Assembly: GCA_905221605.1 (NCBI GenBank) | Contig: CAJNDS010002282.1 | Coordinates: 362,501-420,000, forward strand | DNA length: 57,500 bases | Source: Symbiodinium natans | Taxonomy: Eukaryota; Sar; Dinophyceae; Suessiales; Symbiodiniaceae | Direction of reading: 5' to 3' | In this document: positions 12,201 through 26,860 of the stretch, piece by piece | How the letters are laid out: each line of letters begins with the position of its first letter | How positions within the stretch are numbered: position 1 is the stretch's first letter | The notes under the pieces: generated by a model | What the model was told of the DNA's origin: nothing | Database searches by the model: none | Seen by the model: the letters and a program-made list of their open reading frames with translations, nothing else | Translations under genes and position numbers: made by a program

Positions 12201-15200
12201 TCAAGCACAGCTTGGAGGGGGTGCAGCTTCCCAGGGGCCTACAGACCTTGACCTTCGGCCGCTGTTTCAACCACAGCTTGGCGGGGGTGCAGCTTCCCAG
12301 CGACCTACAGACTGTGGCCTTCGGCTATTCATTCAACCAGAACTTTGAAGGAGTGCAGCTTCCCAGCAGACTACAGAGCCTGACCTTCGGCTATTCATTC
12401 AACCAGAGCTTGGCAGGGGTGCAGTTTCCCAGCGGACTACAGACCTTGACCCTTGGCCATGATTTCGACCAGATCTTGGAAGGGGTGCAGTTTCCCAGCG
12501 GCCTACAGACTTTGACACTTGGCGAGCGTTACAACCAGAACTTGGAAGGGGTGCAGCTTCCCAGCGGCCTACACACCTTAACCTTCGGCGCACACTTCAA
12601 CCAGAGTTTGGAAGGGGTACAGCTTCCCTGCGGCTTGCAGACCTTGACCTTTGGCCGTGATTTGGACCAGAGCTTGGAAGGGGTGCGGCTTCCCAGCGGC
12701 CTACAAAGCTTGACCTTCGGCGAGCATTTCAACCAGAACTTGGAAGGGGTGCAGTTTGCCAGTGGCCTGCAGACCATGAGCTTAGGCCGTGACTTCAACC
12801 AGAGCTTGGAAGGGGTCCAGCTTCCCAGTGGCTTGCAGACCTTGTGCTTCGGCCATGGGTCTGAGTTTAACCAGAGCTTGGACGGGGCCCAGCTTCCCAG
12901 CGGCTTGCAGACCTTGAGCTTCGGCCATGATTCTGAGTTCAACCGGGTGCAGTTTCCGAACGGCCTGCAGACCTTGACCTTCGGCATGGACTTCAACCAG
13001 AGCTTGGAAGGGGTGCAGCTTCCCAGCGGCTTGCAGACCTTGTGCTTCGGCCATGGTTCTGAGTTTAACCAGAGCTTGGAAGGGGTCCAGCTTCCCGGCA
13101 GCTTGCAGACCTTGAGCTTCGGAAATGATTCTGAGTTTAACCAGAGTTTGGAAGGGGTCCAACTTCCCAACACCTTGCAGACCCTGAGCTTTGGCTATGA
13201 TTCTGCTTTCAATCAGAGCTTGGAAGGGGTGCAGCTTCCCAGCGGCATACAGACCTTGACCTTCGGCGGAAGCTTCGATCAGAGCGTGGAAGGGGTGCAG
13301 CTTCCCAGCGGCCTGCGGACCTTGACCTTCGGCTTCAGATTCAACCAGAGCTTGGAAGGGGTCCAGCTTCCCAGCGGCCTACGCAGCTTGACCTTCGGAG
13401 AGCATTTTAACTCGAGCTTGGAGCGGGTGCAGCTTCCCAGCGGGCTACAGACCTTGACCTTTGGCCGCTACTTCAACCAGAGCTTGGAAGGGGTGCAGCT
13501 TCCCAGCGGCCTACACACCTTGACCTTTGGCCGTGATTTCAATCAGAGCTTGGAAGGTGTGCAGCTTCCCAGCGGCCTACAGAGCTTGACCTTCGGCGAT
13601 CATTTCGACCAGAGCTTGGAGGGGGTGCAATTTCCCAACTCCCTGCTGCGTTTCTCCTCCCGCATGTTTCTGGTACACACTTGTTAAGCCGTGAGGTTGC
13701 GAAGGAAAAAGGGGCCTGAGAATTGAGGGGGTCTGAGTTCAAGTACATAGGCAAGAACACATGTAGGAATCTTTTCTAGTCTTTCAAGGACCTCTACTCC
13801 CTGTTTGTTGGGTTAGCTTCCCTTCTTCACCCCTCTAACCCATCAAAGGGCTCAGACTCCAACCCGCCCGAAATCCGGCGGTTGAATTCAAGTTGGCGCA
13901 CTGGGCGGACACCCTAAGCCCTAAACCCTAGACCCTAGACCCTGAACCCTGAACCCTGAAACCTAGACCCTAAACCCGAACCCTAAACCCTTAACCCCGA
14001 ACCAACCCCAAACCCCTAAGCCCATAAGCCCTAAACCCCCACATGCAGCTTCCACACGATGCTGGGCTAGGGCAGACCTAAGCCGTTGGTGCCCGGCGGT
14101 GGCCGGCACCATAGAGGGCCGCTTTGAGATCTGCTTGCTGGGCTTGTAGGGTTCTTCGGGTTAGGGTTTAGGGTTAGGGTTTAGGGTTTAGGGTTTAGGG
14201 TTTAGGGTTTAGGGTTTTGGGTTTAGGGTTTAGGGTTTAGGGTGTAGGGTTTAGGGTTTAGGGTTTAGGGTAGGGAACCTTAGGGAAGTTTAGGGAGCTT
14301 TTGGGAGTAGTAGGGAGTATTAGGGAACCTTGGGTTGTATACCCCTCCCTGGAACCCTCCTCCCTGAAGAACCCTTTCATGGTGTCACGCCTGCCACGTC
14401 TGATAGAATTTCCCTGATGCCTGTCGCCAAGAGCAAGACTGGCGGATGCTCAGTAGGGAATGAGGGAATGAGGTACCCCAAGTAATCCCTTAAGGGGTAT
14501 GCAGGGGCCCTACCTCCCCTCATTCCCTACTAAGAAACCAGGAAAAGATGCAAAGTATTGTGATGCGTGACTCCTTTTAACCCACCCCGGCGAGGGCCGG
14601 GCTGAACAGCGCTGCGCAAGCACCGTCGCGGGGACTACCCGGCGTTGCGTCCGATCTCGATGTCCGCTGAGCCCCAGAGACTCTCAAACCCCTTAATTAA
14701 GGGAATATAACCTGGAATTCTAATGGGAGCCCTCATAAGGCATATTCCTTAACTAAGGGGGCTTTGGAGTCCATGGGAGTGGCAGTACTTGGCGGGGCGG
14801 GCTCGACCACGATCCTTGCGTCGTAGCGTTTGGGGTGTGGGGGTTTCTGTTAACGGGTTTTAGAAGGCGAAGCCTCCACACTTTAGCACAACCCCGGCGG
14901 CCTACAAGGTTTATCTGTACTTCAGGTCCGCGGCACGAGAAGGGCCCACGCCCCAAACCCAAACCACCCCAAAACCCCTAAGGGTTTGGAGTTTAGGGTT
15001 TAGGGTTTAGGTCCTTAGTTTAGGGTCTAGGGTTTAGGGGTTTAGAGTTTAGGGCAAATCTCTTCAAACCCCCTAAGCCCAAAGCCTTCAAACCTCACGC
15101 GCCGGATCTGCAGGACTTCTTCGGTACCCAGAACCAGCAGGGCCCCCTCTTTCAGGCCGTGCGCGGCGGTTTAGGGTTTAGGGTTTAGGGTTTAGGGTTT

Positions 15201-18200
15201 AGGGTTCAGGGTTTAGGGTTTAGGGTTTAGGGTTTAGGCAGTCTGGCGTTTGGGGGGAGCTGCCTGGAGGTTCAGGGTACTTCGTAACCCATTATACGTG
15301 TAGCTAGAACACACATAGAAGCCCCTTAAGAAGCCCTAAACCCTAAGCCCTAAACTCTAAACCCTAAACCCTAAACCCTAACCCTAAACCCAAAACCCAA
15401 AGTACCCTAGTAGGGACATAATTGGGTTATAGTAAGTGTAGGTTGGGTGATTGAGGGCTTAGCGCCTTCCCAGGACTGGGGGCTCTAAGGGCTTGGCGCG
15501 TTGGGTACAGGAAACCCTAAACCCTAAACCCTAAACCCTAAACCCTAAACCCTAAACCCTAAACCCGAAACCCTAAGCCCCAAACCCGGAACCCTAAACC
15601 CTACACCCTACACCCTAAACCCTAAACCCTAAACCCGAAACCCTAAACCCTAAACCCTAAACGCTAAACCCTAGACCCTAAACCCTAAACCCTACACCCT
15701 AAACCCTAGACCCTAAACCCTAAACCCTAAACCTTAAACCCTCTATACATGGAAACTCCTGAGCGCAGAGCCTGTGAGCTCATAGGGGGTTTCTTGATGG
15801 GCATTTCACGAAACAGCCTTCTGCACCCCAAGATACGATTCTCCTTATTCTGCCCCAAATCTTAACCCTCAGTTTTCGGAACCACAAACCCTAAACCCTA
15901 AGCCGCAACCCCCCCCCCCCCCCCCCCCGCCTCCCAAATGCTTTCAGAGCCGGGAATGGGGCTGGCCCAGGTTTGCTTATCAGCGCACGAGGGCTGGGAG
16001 GGTATATCAGGGGATTTCGTACCCCTGAGGATGAAGCGTGCAGGGTTAGGGTGTAGGGTTTAAGGTTTAAGGTTTAGGGTTTAGGGTTTAGGGTTTAGGA
16101 TTTAGGTTTAGGTTGTAGGGTTTAGGGTTTAGGGTTTCGGGTTTAAAGTTTAGGGTTTAGGGTTTAGGGAGTAAAGTTTAGGGTTGAGGGTTTAGCGTTT
16201 AGGCCCGAAGAGGGTTCCTTAAGATCAAGGCCCCCAAACCCAAATTTAAGGGTAGAATCGCATGAGTTTAGGGCTTGGTGGCAGCTGTGGGGCTTGGGGC
16301 TTGTGGAGGGTTTATCACGGAAGGGACTAACGGAGGGACCCTTAAAGGGGACCTTCGGGGTTATTTAGGGGTCATTTAGGGGCTACCTCGGCATCAAGGG
16401 GTTTAGGGTTTAGGGTTTAGGGTTTAGGGTTTAGGGTTTACGGTTTAGGGTTTAGGGATACAACGGGGAATATCGCGGAGTAAGAACCAGGGTCCCTTCT
16501 TGAGGTCCTTCTTTATACCCCTTAAGTTTAGCGACAGGAGGGAGGTCGAGAGTTGGAAAGGGTTCGGGGCTGATGGGGTTTGGGGTTTAGGGTTTAGGGT
16601 TTAGGCTTAGGGTTTAGGGTTTGCAAGGTTAAGGGTTTCGAGGAAGCCTTTGCCAGCTTCTTGCGGGGTTTCAGGCCATCAGGTCTTGAGGGTTTTAGGT
16701 CAACCCTATAAACCCTGAACCCTAAACTTTTCGACCCTAAACTTTTCGACCCTCTGCTCTTACGACCCTCAAAGCCTCGAAACGCTAAAACACGCCCCAA
16801 CCCCAAGCCCCAAACCATCATCCCTAGACCCCAGACCCCAAACCCTAAACCCTAAACCCCAAACCCTAAACCCTAAACCCCAAACCCTAAACCCTAAACC
16901 CTAAACCCCAAACCCTAAACCCTAAACCCTAAACCCTAAACCCTAAACCCTAAACCCTTGCGCAGGTCTACGCCTTCTGCGGCTTCATCGAGATGCTGAC
17001 CACCTTTGCCAAGGCTCGGCATCGGGTTGAGGGCCCTCAGCCCTAAACCCTAAACCCTAAACCCTAAACCCTAAACCCTAAACCCTAAACCCTAAACCCT
17101 AAACCCTAAACCCTAAACCCTAAACCCTAAACCCTAAGGCCTTCAGGGCCACATACGCACATGATCCCCACATGGCGGTGGATGTGTTCATAGTGCGGAA
17201 TGGAAACGAGCTGGTTCTCACGGCATTTTCCTCAATCCGAACTTCAAGCCATGGCGCGAAAATCAACAAAAAGCGCGCTCACACGGTTGAGTTTAGGGTT
17301 TAGGGTTTAGGGTTTAGGGTTTAGGGTTTAGGGTTTAGGGTTCTGGGTTCAAGGTTCAAGGGTTTAGGGTTTAGGGTTTAGGGTTCGGGGTTCCAGGATA
17401 GAGGGCTCAGGATCGAGGGTTTCGGCTCCTTTGAGGCCCTGACGCCTACGCGAAAGCTCCGAATGCCGGAGCCGCAAGTACCCCGGGGCCTCCAAGTACG
17501 AAAGCCCTAGCCGATCCTGCAGCTTTTCTGCTTAAGAACCCTCCAGTTAATAGCATCTGTTGGGGAGGGTTTAGGGTTTAGGGTTGAGAGGCTGAGGGGC
17601 TGCGGGGCTGCGGGGCTGCGGGGCTGAGGGCTTTTTGGGCTGTTTAGGCTGGCCCTTCGGGCTTGTGTTTTTACATTTTTTCCTTTATTTAGTAAGAGGA
17701 TGACATTTAGAATATTTTTCAGGGAAGGTTTTAAGGGCCATCCCAGGTAACCTTAATGAGGCTTCATCATCATCCCTAAACAGCCTGAATTCTGCGGGAA
17801 CCTATGGGGGGTAGTATCGGGCGGGCGGGTTCATTGGGGTTTGGCAGCCCTCAGCCCTTCAATCCGAAACCCTAAGCCGTAAATCCTCAACCTCAAACCT
17901 GAGCTGTAGGCCCGAATCCCAAAGCCCTGCGCGCAGAGTTTCAGCCCCTACCCTTCCTAAACCCTAAGCCCTAAGCCCTAAGCCCTAAACCCTAAACCCT
18001 CTAAACGCTCAGACCTGCAACGTCTCCAACAAGCCGGGTCTCACCTTGGAGAACGCAGGCCGGAGGAATTGGGGTTTAGGGTTTAGGGTTTAGGGTTTAG
18101 GGTTTAGGGTTTAGGGTTTCGGGTTTCGGGTTTCGGGTTTAGTGTTTAGGGTTTAGGGTTTAGGGTTTAGGGTTTAGGGTTTAGGAACCTCCCACCCTGA

Positions 18201-21200
18201 AACTATGGAATGGGGTGTAGGGTTCAGGGTTTAGGGTTTAGGGTATAGGGTTTAGGGTTAAGTCTCTTTTAAGGAATACTCCTTCAAGGAGTTTGAAAGT
18301 TTCTCGGAAGAAGGCTAAGGGTCTGCGGGGGGGGGGGGCTTTAGGGTTTAGGGTTTAGGGTTATTGCGGCGTTAGGGCTTCTGGATGTTAGGGGTTAGGG
18401 ATTATAGGGTTAAGGTTTTGGGTTTAGTCTAGCCCACGTACTTCTGGTTTGGGGGCTCTAGATCCCCAAATCTACCCCAATCACAAACCGCAACAAACAG
18501 GTAAGTCCCCTGAAAGTGAGGCCTGAACCCTAAACCCTAAACCCTAAACCCTAAACCCTAAACCCTGAACCCTGAACCCTGAACCCTGAACCCTGAACCC
18601 GAAACCCTAGACCCTAAACCCTCAACTCTCAACCCTCAACCCTAAACCCATAACCCCTAAAGCCTAAGCCCTAAACCCTCGACCCTGGAGGCGACTACTC
18701 CCTGGGCACATCCTTCCTTCCCAAGGAACCCGAGAAGATCAAGGCTGGTCTGGCAACTCCAAAACCGGCTAGAAAGTAAGGAAGGTTGGTTTAGGGTTTA
18801 GGGTTTAGGGTTTAGGGTTTAGGGTTAAGGGTTTAGGGTTTAGGGTTTAGGGTCTAGGTTCTAGGGTTTAGGGTTTAGGGTCTAGGATTGTGGGTTTAGG
18901 GTCTAGGATTGTGGGTTTAGAGTTTAGGGTTCAGAGTGTAGAGGTTTATTTACTGTTGAGGGTTAAGGCTTCAGGTTTTACGGCATAGGGCGTAGGCTTT
19001 GGGGTTTGAGGTTCCTTTCTTTGCGTCAGACCGGGTGGTCTTGGGATTCAGCGCTCCATTTCCAGACGAAGCTAAAGATTAAGGAGTATACTCAGGTCTA
19101 TTCCTTGTTCTGGGGTTTCGGGCACCTTTGAGTGGACTTGTACATTTCCGGGGGGTAGGGCTACACCCTAAACCCTAGACCCTAAACCCTAAACCCTCAA
19201 CCCTCAACCCTCAACCCTCAACCCTAAACCCTAAACCCTAAACCCTAAATCCTAAACCCTAAACCCTAATCCTAAACCCTAAGGCCTAAACCCTAAACCC
19301 TGAACCCCTTTGCAAGGAGCCCTCCGCGGGCTTGCGTCCGCGGCGTTTTTGCCACAGAGGGCCATAGGTCCCGCTGACTAAGGGTGAGTTCGCGGAGGTC
19401 CTAACCCCCCCCCCCCCCCTCGAAAAAGCCCTTGCGGTTTAGGGTTTAGGGTTTAGGGTTTAGGGTTTAGGGTTTAGGGTTTAGGGTTTAGGGGTTCAGG
19501 GGTTTCCGCTTTGGGGCTTCTGAACCCCCAGGTGCCCAAAAGGAGTCACCAAGAAAGACCAACCCACCCAAAAAAAAGAAAAAGCGAGACCCACCCCAAC
19601 AAAAAAAACACAAAAAAACAAAAAAACAAAAAACGAGTCGCTTTGCACCCCTCGGGGCACCTCGCTTGCCATGGTGAAGAGTGCGGCGTGGGCCCTGCTC
19701 TGGGTGGCCGCCGCGGGCTGCATGGTAGCCCAGTGGTACCCTTTTGCCCTTCTTTTGCATTCTGGGGTTCCCTTATAAAGTAACCCTAAACCCTAAACCC
19801 TAAACCCTAAACCCTAAACCCTAAACCCTAAACCCTTAACCCTTAACCCTTAACCCTTAGCCCTAAACCCCAAAAAAAGGGTGCCCTTATCACAATGTGG
19901 TTGCCGGGCTACTGAGGCTGTGGGACGAATGTCGACTGCCAGCATGTGCCTGGGACTGCCAAATCGGTTTAGGGTTTGGGGTTCAGGGTTTAGGGTTTAG
20001 GGTTTAGGGTTTAGGGTTTAGGGTTTAGGGTTTAGGGTTTAGGGTTTAGGGGTAGGGTTTCGGGGATAGTTAGGCCTTCCCTTACAACTGGGTTTCAGCG
20101 GGTTATATTTAGGAGTATTGTTGCAGAGAATTTTGAGGGCCACTCCTTATAATGAATCCCCTCCCGCAAACATTCCCCCCCGCCTCTACGATGGTCTACC
20201 ATCATACAATATATTGCAGTATCAATCTATGTCACAACATGCATGTATATACTCTGTTGAGCATAGCTATGTTTTACTTTGGGGAGTGTTCTCCACGAAG
20301 GGTTCAAGGAGGTTTAGGGCCTAGGGCCTAGGGCCTAGGGCTTAGGGCTTAGGGCTTAGGGCTCAGGGCTTAGGGCTTATAGGGTTTATAGGGCTTAGGG
20401 CTTAGTGAGGTTTAGGGTTGTGGGTGGGAGTTTGAGGGACGTGACCGTACGGATTTGAGGACGCGGGTGCATCTTCAAGCGGAAACCCTAGCACCCGAAA
20501 CCTGAAATCCTACAGTTTAGGATGTAGAGTTTACTAGTATTTGCTCAAGAATCCCAAAGAAATACACGAACACAACCCCTACGTTGCCTTGATCAGGAAG
20601 TTTTTTGGGGGGCTCTTAAGCAAATGGTATTTTGACTTTAGGGTTTAGGGAACCCTAAACCCTAATTCCCGAACCCTGAGCCCTAAACCCTAAACCCTAA
20701 ACCCCTAAACCCCAAAACCCTGTATTCCCCACTGTTCCTGCTCCCTAAGGCTTCTTGAGGCCCATTAGGTACCTTCCAACTCGGACCACCCTCCCTGGAA
20801 CATGCGCGTGCCCGGTTGGCACCTTAACGTCGCTAAGCCCCCAGATCCTAAACTGTAGGGTTTAGGGTTTAGGGTTTAGGGTTTAGTTAGGGTTTAGGGT
20901 TTGGGTTTGAGGCCCAAACCCCCAAGCCCTCAATGGATGCGGGCGTTTAGGAGGCTTCATCTGCGCCAATAATTGACTGAGGAGATGGCGACGAAATACG
21001 CGCCAGTCCTCCGACTGGACAAAGACACGATTTCGGAGGACCCGTCGCCGCCCTATAAACCCTGAGCCCCCAACCCTAAACCCCAAACCCTATATCTTAA
21101 ACCCTAAAAGCGAACTAAACTCGAAGCCCTGAACCCTAAACCCTTAGCTGATAAACCCGAGTTTTAAAAGCCCAGAACTCGAAGCCCTGAACCCTAAGCC

Positions 21201-21372
21201 CTCAACCCTAAACCCTAAACCCTAAACCCTAAACCCTAAACCGGGGGTGGGTGGGGGGGGGGGTGGGGGGGGTGGGGGCTGGGGGGGTGGTGGGGGGGGG
21301 GGGGTGGGGGGGGGGTTGGGGCGCCTGTTACGCTGTGTGGGTGGCGGTCCTCCACGAAAAAATTGTGCACCG

Positions 21373-21406
<34 letters not shown>

Positions 21407-24400
21407 CGTTCTGGGGGGGTAAGGAGGAAAGAGGGAGGTTTTCACCTCCTCAAACCCATCCAACACGCCGCCAGGGTCGGCGGACCCTAAACCCTAAACC
21501 CTAAACCCTAAACCCTCAACCCTCAACCCTCAACCCTCAACCCTAAACCCTAAACCCTAAACCCTAAACCCTCAACCCTAAACCCTAAAATCTAAACCCT
21601 AAACCCTAAACCCTAAACCCTAAACCCTAAGCCCTAAGCCCTAAACCCTAAACCCTAAACCCTAAACCCTAAACCCTAAACCCCAAACCCTAAACCCTAA
21701 ACCCTAAACCCTAAACCCTAAACCCTATACCCTATACCCTATACCCTAAACCCTATACCCTATACCCTAAACCCTAAACCCTAAACCCTAAACCCTAAAC
21801 CCTAAACCCTAAACCCCAAAACCCAAACCCCGGAGCCGCAGGCTCGATGTCTGCCCGGACATCCGGCGACCGTCTACTGGCAGCGCAAGGCCAACAACAC
21901 CGACGCCTGGAACTTTCGCAACTTAGGGCTTCGGGTTTCGGGTTTAGGGTTTAGGGTTTAGGGCTAGGGTTTAGGGCTAGGGTTGAGGTCTAGGGTTTAG
22001 GGTTCCAGGGGCTCTCCCTATTCACGAAAATGCTGGGCGCGGATCGCTGGTTTTAGGATTGCTGCGTACGTTCTTCCAGGGATGCCGAACACTAAGCCCT
22101 AAGGGCTATAAGGCCTAAGCCCTAACTAAACCCTAAACCCTAAACCCTAAACGCTAAACCCTAAACGATAAACCCTAAACCCTTCACCCTAAACCCTGAA
22201 CCCTCGCCTATACCCTCAGTTTCGGACTCGCAGCAGAGCCACGTCATGCCTCAGACCAACAGCAAGAACCCTAGCCTGATAACGCTTGGAAAGTGCTGGG
22301 TTGCATGGGAGGCTTGTTGTAGGGCCTAGGGTTTACAGGGCTTAGGGTCCAGGGTTTAGGGCTTAGGGTTTGGCTTAGGGCTTGGTGTCTATAGGGCTTC
22401 TGCGCGTAAAGGTGCCGAGTTTTAGGGGTTAGGGTTGAGGCTGAGGGGCTAAACATAGGGTTCGGGGGGCTAAAGTTTTGGGTTTTGGGGCTGGGGCTTG
22501 AGGGCGCGCGCCCCGTCACCACAAAGCCAAGACTCTGGGTTTAGGGTTTAGGGTTTAGGGTTTAGGGTTTAGGGTTTAGGGTTTAGGGTTTAGGGTTTAG
22601 GGTTTAGGGTTTAGGGTTTAAGGTTTAGGGTTTAGGGTTTAGGCCCTTGGACGCTTAGTATTGTCCCTTACCCTTGATTACACTAAGGGGTATAGAACAA
22701 TGACCCAACTAAGGGCCCACGCTTGGAACCCTGCATAGAAAGCCAAGGACATCATCTGTGAGTCAGACATCACGAAGCTGCAGCGAGGGGAGGTGCCCCT
22801 GTGTCCAGGCTCAAGTTTGGGGGTTTCGGGGCGTAGGGCTAAGCCCTAAACCTTCTACACGCTCGGCCCTAAGACTTTAAGGCTTTAGGGCTTTCCAAAA
22901 GCCCCAGATCTCACAGCGAAAACATTTCAGGCTAGGTTTGGGATGTTGGGAGTTGAGGAGAAGCGTGCTTAGATACAGAGTAGACGATGGTTGAACACTT
23001 TATACCCTGGGGGTTATGATCTCCGACCAAGGTATACTTCAGCATACCATAGTACACCATGGCAAATGGTGCCCGCTGCTTTTGTGTCCTGTTGCGAAGG
23101 ACCCGGCCCAGGTAGTGCTGTCGGTCGCTCCTGTCCCTGCATGCTTCCATATGCTTCCTCGCACTGACATCCTCGTGTGCCAAGCAGGCTCCTGCCGCCG
23201 GGCGGGGTCGGAGGCCGTACTCGTCGAGATCGAGGAGTTGACAAAAGGCATTCAGAATTGCAGAGTGAATGCCGCCAACTGCCTCGGGGCATGCGATTCG
23301 GCTCCGAGCACACTGGTCTGGCGCGGCGGGAGGGAGCGGCTATTCACCAAGATCAACGAGACTGAGAAGAGTGTTCGCATCGTTGAAGCCGCCACGGGGG
23401 TGAAACTGAATTTGGATGATCCCGAGATGTTGCAGCGCATGGCCGTTGCCAGGCAAACACGGGTCCGCCAGCAAGCTTGTCTGGAGAGCAAGTGGAATTT
23501 AGCCCTAGCCGGGATGCGCGAACAGGTCAGCAACGCTTGCCAGAAGCGACGTCTGAAACTGCAGCTGGAGTTTGGTGAGCTCCTCCACAAAGCTGGCCTC
23601 TGGGAAGAGTCCTTGGAGCAACTGGCTCAAGTACAAAAAGCGGCCCCATCGAACCTCGAAGTCATCATGGGGTAACATTTTACATGTTTGAGGGTATTCA
23701 AACTCAATAAAGGAATAGAAATAGTACTCAATTTCAAGAAGGAATGTTCTTTTTTTCAGTTTTTAGTACTATCCCAACCATGGTTTAGGAACCTCGAAGT
23801 CATCATGACGCTGGCGCAGATCTTCGCCAACCTGGGGCGAGCCGAGGAAATCACGAATCTCGAGAATCAGGCGGGCGTGGCGTCTTTTTTTCAAAGAACG
23901 TACATCCGCCCGAAACCCTAGACACCCTAGACCCTGAACCCTAAACCCTAAACCCCAAACCCTAGCCCTAAACCTCTCTTTCATATATAACTTGAATTTT
24001 AATGAGTTACTGGGCAAGGTCATTTTTTTTCTGGGCAAGGTCGTTCGGTCCAAAAAACCGACCTTGCCCAGTAAAAAATGACCTTGTCCAGTAAAAACAT
24101 GACCTTGCCCAGTAAAAATGTTACTGGGCAGGGCCATTTTGTTCTGGGCAAGGTCATTTTCTTACTGGGCAAGGTCATTTTTTTTACTGGGCAAGGTCGT
24201 GCCATAAGTGAAATGTGTTCTGAATGTTGTGGGATTCTTTGGACGGGTGGGTATTTTTCTGGAGTAATTTCTTGACTAGTGAATGCTTGGACTTGAAATG
24301 CTGATCCCTAAACCCTAAACCCTAAACCCTAAACCCTAAACCCTAAACCCTAAACCCTAAACCCTAAACCCTAAACCCTAAACCCTAAACCCTAAACCCT

Positions 24401-26828
24401 AAACCTAACCCTAAACCCTAAACCCTAAACCCTAAACCCTAAACCCTAAACCCTAAACCCTAAACCCTAAACCCTAAACCCTAAACCCTAAACCCTAAGC
24501 CCTAAACCCTAAACCCTAAACCCTAAACCCTGGAGCCCTACACAGGTGAAGCGCATTTGCTGTGATCCGGAGGATGGTCGTCTGGAGATCGAGCTGCTGT
24601 CTCGACTCAGCATCTCTCGGCGTTTTCAGCATTTTCAGGGGTTTCGGGTTTAGGGTTTAGGGTTTAGGGTTAGTTTTTAGGGTTTAGGGTTTAGGGTTCA
24701 GGGTTCAGGGTTTAGAGCCCAAACCAGGAAGGGTAGGCTTCTCACGACAGCTAGCATAGTTAGGTCGGAGCAGGAGGAGCGGTTGATCCCTCACGATTGC
24801 ACAATGGAGGTCAGTATTGTTTCTATCACACGAATCTGGAGTCGGCTGGGTGGGGGGAGGGGGGGGGGGATGATTATCCATTCGATCAAGGAACTCAATA
24901 GCGTTGGTTTCTGGAGTCCAGTCTCTATGAGCATGTGTTTGTACGTCTTTTTGTTATCGCATGTTTCGCATATTTTGGATATCTCTTGGGACCTGGATCG
25001 CGGTCTCTCTTCTCCAACTATACCATGGACTGTGGTGGAGTGTGGTGGAGTGTGGTGGAGTGTGGTGGATTGTGGTGGAGTGTGGTGGAGTGTGGTGGAG
25101 TGTGGCGGAATGTGGTGGAGTGTGGTGGAGTGTGGTGAGTGTGGTGGAGGGTGGGGGAGTGTGGGGGAGTGTGGGGGAGTGTGGGGGAGTGTGGGGGAGT
25201 GTGGGGGAGTGTGGGGGGAGTGTGGGGGAGTGTGGGGGAGTGTGGGGGAGTGTGGGGGAGTGTGGTGGCATTGTAGCCGTGCACTGACTAGTCCATAGTG
25301 GCGTTAATCTAGGCTAGCTTTCGTTGGCCTCGGCTTGCCCCTCAAGTAGTAGGACACAGTAGGATGATTGCGCCACCAGTTTCCAGAGATCAACTGAAAG
25401 CCTCTCTCGGGTTTCTTTGGTGCTTTGGTGCCACTAGCTACTGTGCCTCTGTGCGAGCACGCCTGGCTAAGGCAAGTTCCAAACCGAAGCGGCGAGTATA
25501 GCGAGCGCGCTCCCCGATGCCCTTTGTGATCGTCGAGTCGAGAGCTATGCTGTCTGGCATCTGGAGTCTGTGACTGTCGTTTCGAAGCACTCAGCCGTCT
25601 ACCGCTTCATCTCGAGGGACCGCAAGCGAGGCACCCCCAACCCTCGAGGGCGCGGAAGAAGTGTCTGGCCCAAGATATGGCACACAACCTTGCTGGCAAC
25701 ACTGGGTGCCAATGCTGAAGGTCCTTTACCTTGGCTGGAGCGTGACTACACGCCAGTCAGCACGTCCCAGGAGTGGGAAAAAGGTCACTGTGACCTTCTC
25801 GTCAAAATCTATAGGGATGGCAAGGCAACTTCATGGTTGAGCCAGCAGCCAATCGGCGGCAAAATTTGGCTCTCGCACCCCATGAGGACTGTAGGTGTTC
25901 CGAGCTTGGTATCCGAGTTGAATGAAGCTGCCTTCAGCCCTGCCAGCTATCTCCTCATCCTTGCTGGGACCGGCATCGTGGTCGCTGAACAAGTCTTACA
26001 CCATACACAGGCAGGCAAGTGCTTTGGCCCCTCTCCAGCCATCCGATCCCCCATTAGGCTCATACACTCATGCCGGTCAGACGACATTCTCATGACCTCC
26101 GAGCTACTGGGCTGGTGTAGCAGTGGCTTAGTAGCTGAGTGAGCACACTTTACACTTTTTGGGATACCATAATCCTCTATAGAGCCAAACGTGTACACTT
26201 TTTTGGGGCTTATGACCTCAGCATCTAAGGCGGAAAGTTGCAAAGCTGGATGCTCCTACTCACAGAGCCGCAGGCTGGAGCGGCACCTTTCCCAGATGTC
26301 AAGGATCCCGACTTGACTTGCCTGACGAGCCTTGGCTTTCTTCCTTGGTAGCCCAGTGGTACTCTTTACCCCTTTTTTTGGTTCTGGGTTCCCTTACGTA
26401 ACAAGCCAAAAGAGGGTGCCCGTATTATAATATGGTTTCTGGGCTACGAAGCTTCTGATGCTTCTGGCTGGCTCTTGGGACTTTAAAGCCGGGCTATTGT
26501 AGAAAACAACCATAAGGAGCCTAAAAGTTACAAGCTGCTCGGAGGGGTGCAGAAGTCAGCCAAGGAACTCCCCTCTGGTCACCGTATTTCACCGGCGACT
26601 CTCCGTGGAGCTCCTCGGGAAAGAGCTTGGCATGTGCCCCAAGCCCTGCCGGGTGGTGGTTTCGGGCCCTGCAGGCTTTAACGGGGCGCCGAGGCTGGTT
26701 TTTGGACATTTTTTTTCATTTTCCTTTCTTGGGTTCATAAGGGACCCTATATTTTGGGACAATTTTTAGTGTCCTTATTTGGGTTCATAAGGGGCCCTAT
26801 AAATAGCTAAATAAAAATAAATAAGTAA

Positions 26829-26860
<32 letters not shown>

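Noticed and set aside
11725-13173. Minus-strand open frames of up to 214 residues opposite the FNIP gene
   Set aside because: Shadows of the 66-bp coding repeat; the + strand frame has a start, an intron that fits in phase, and a known repeat family.
24954-25298. Open frames in the minisatellite
   Set aside because: Products of the 10-bp unit in all frames.
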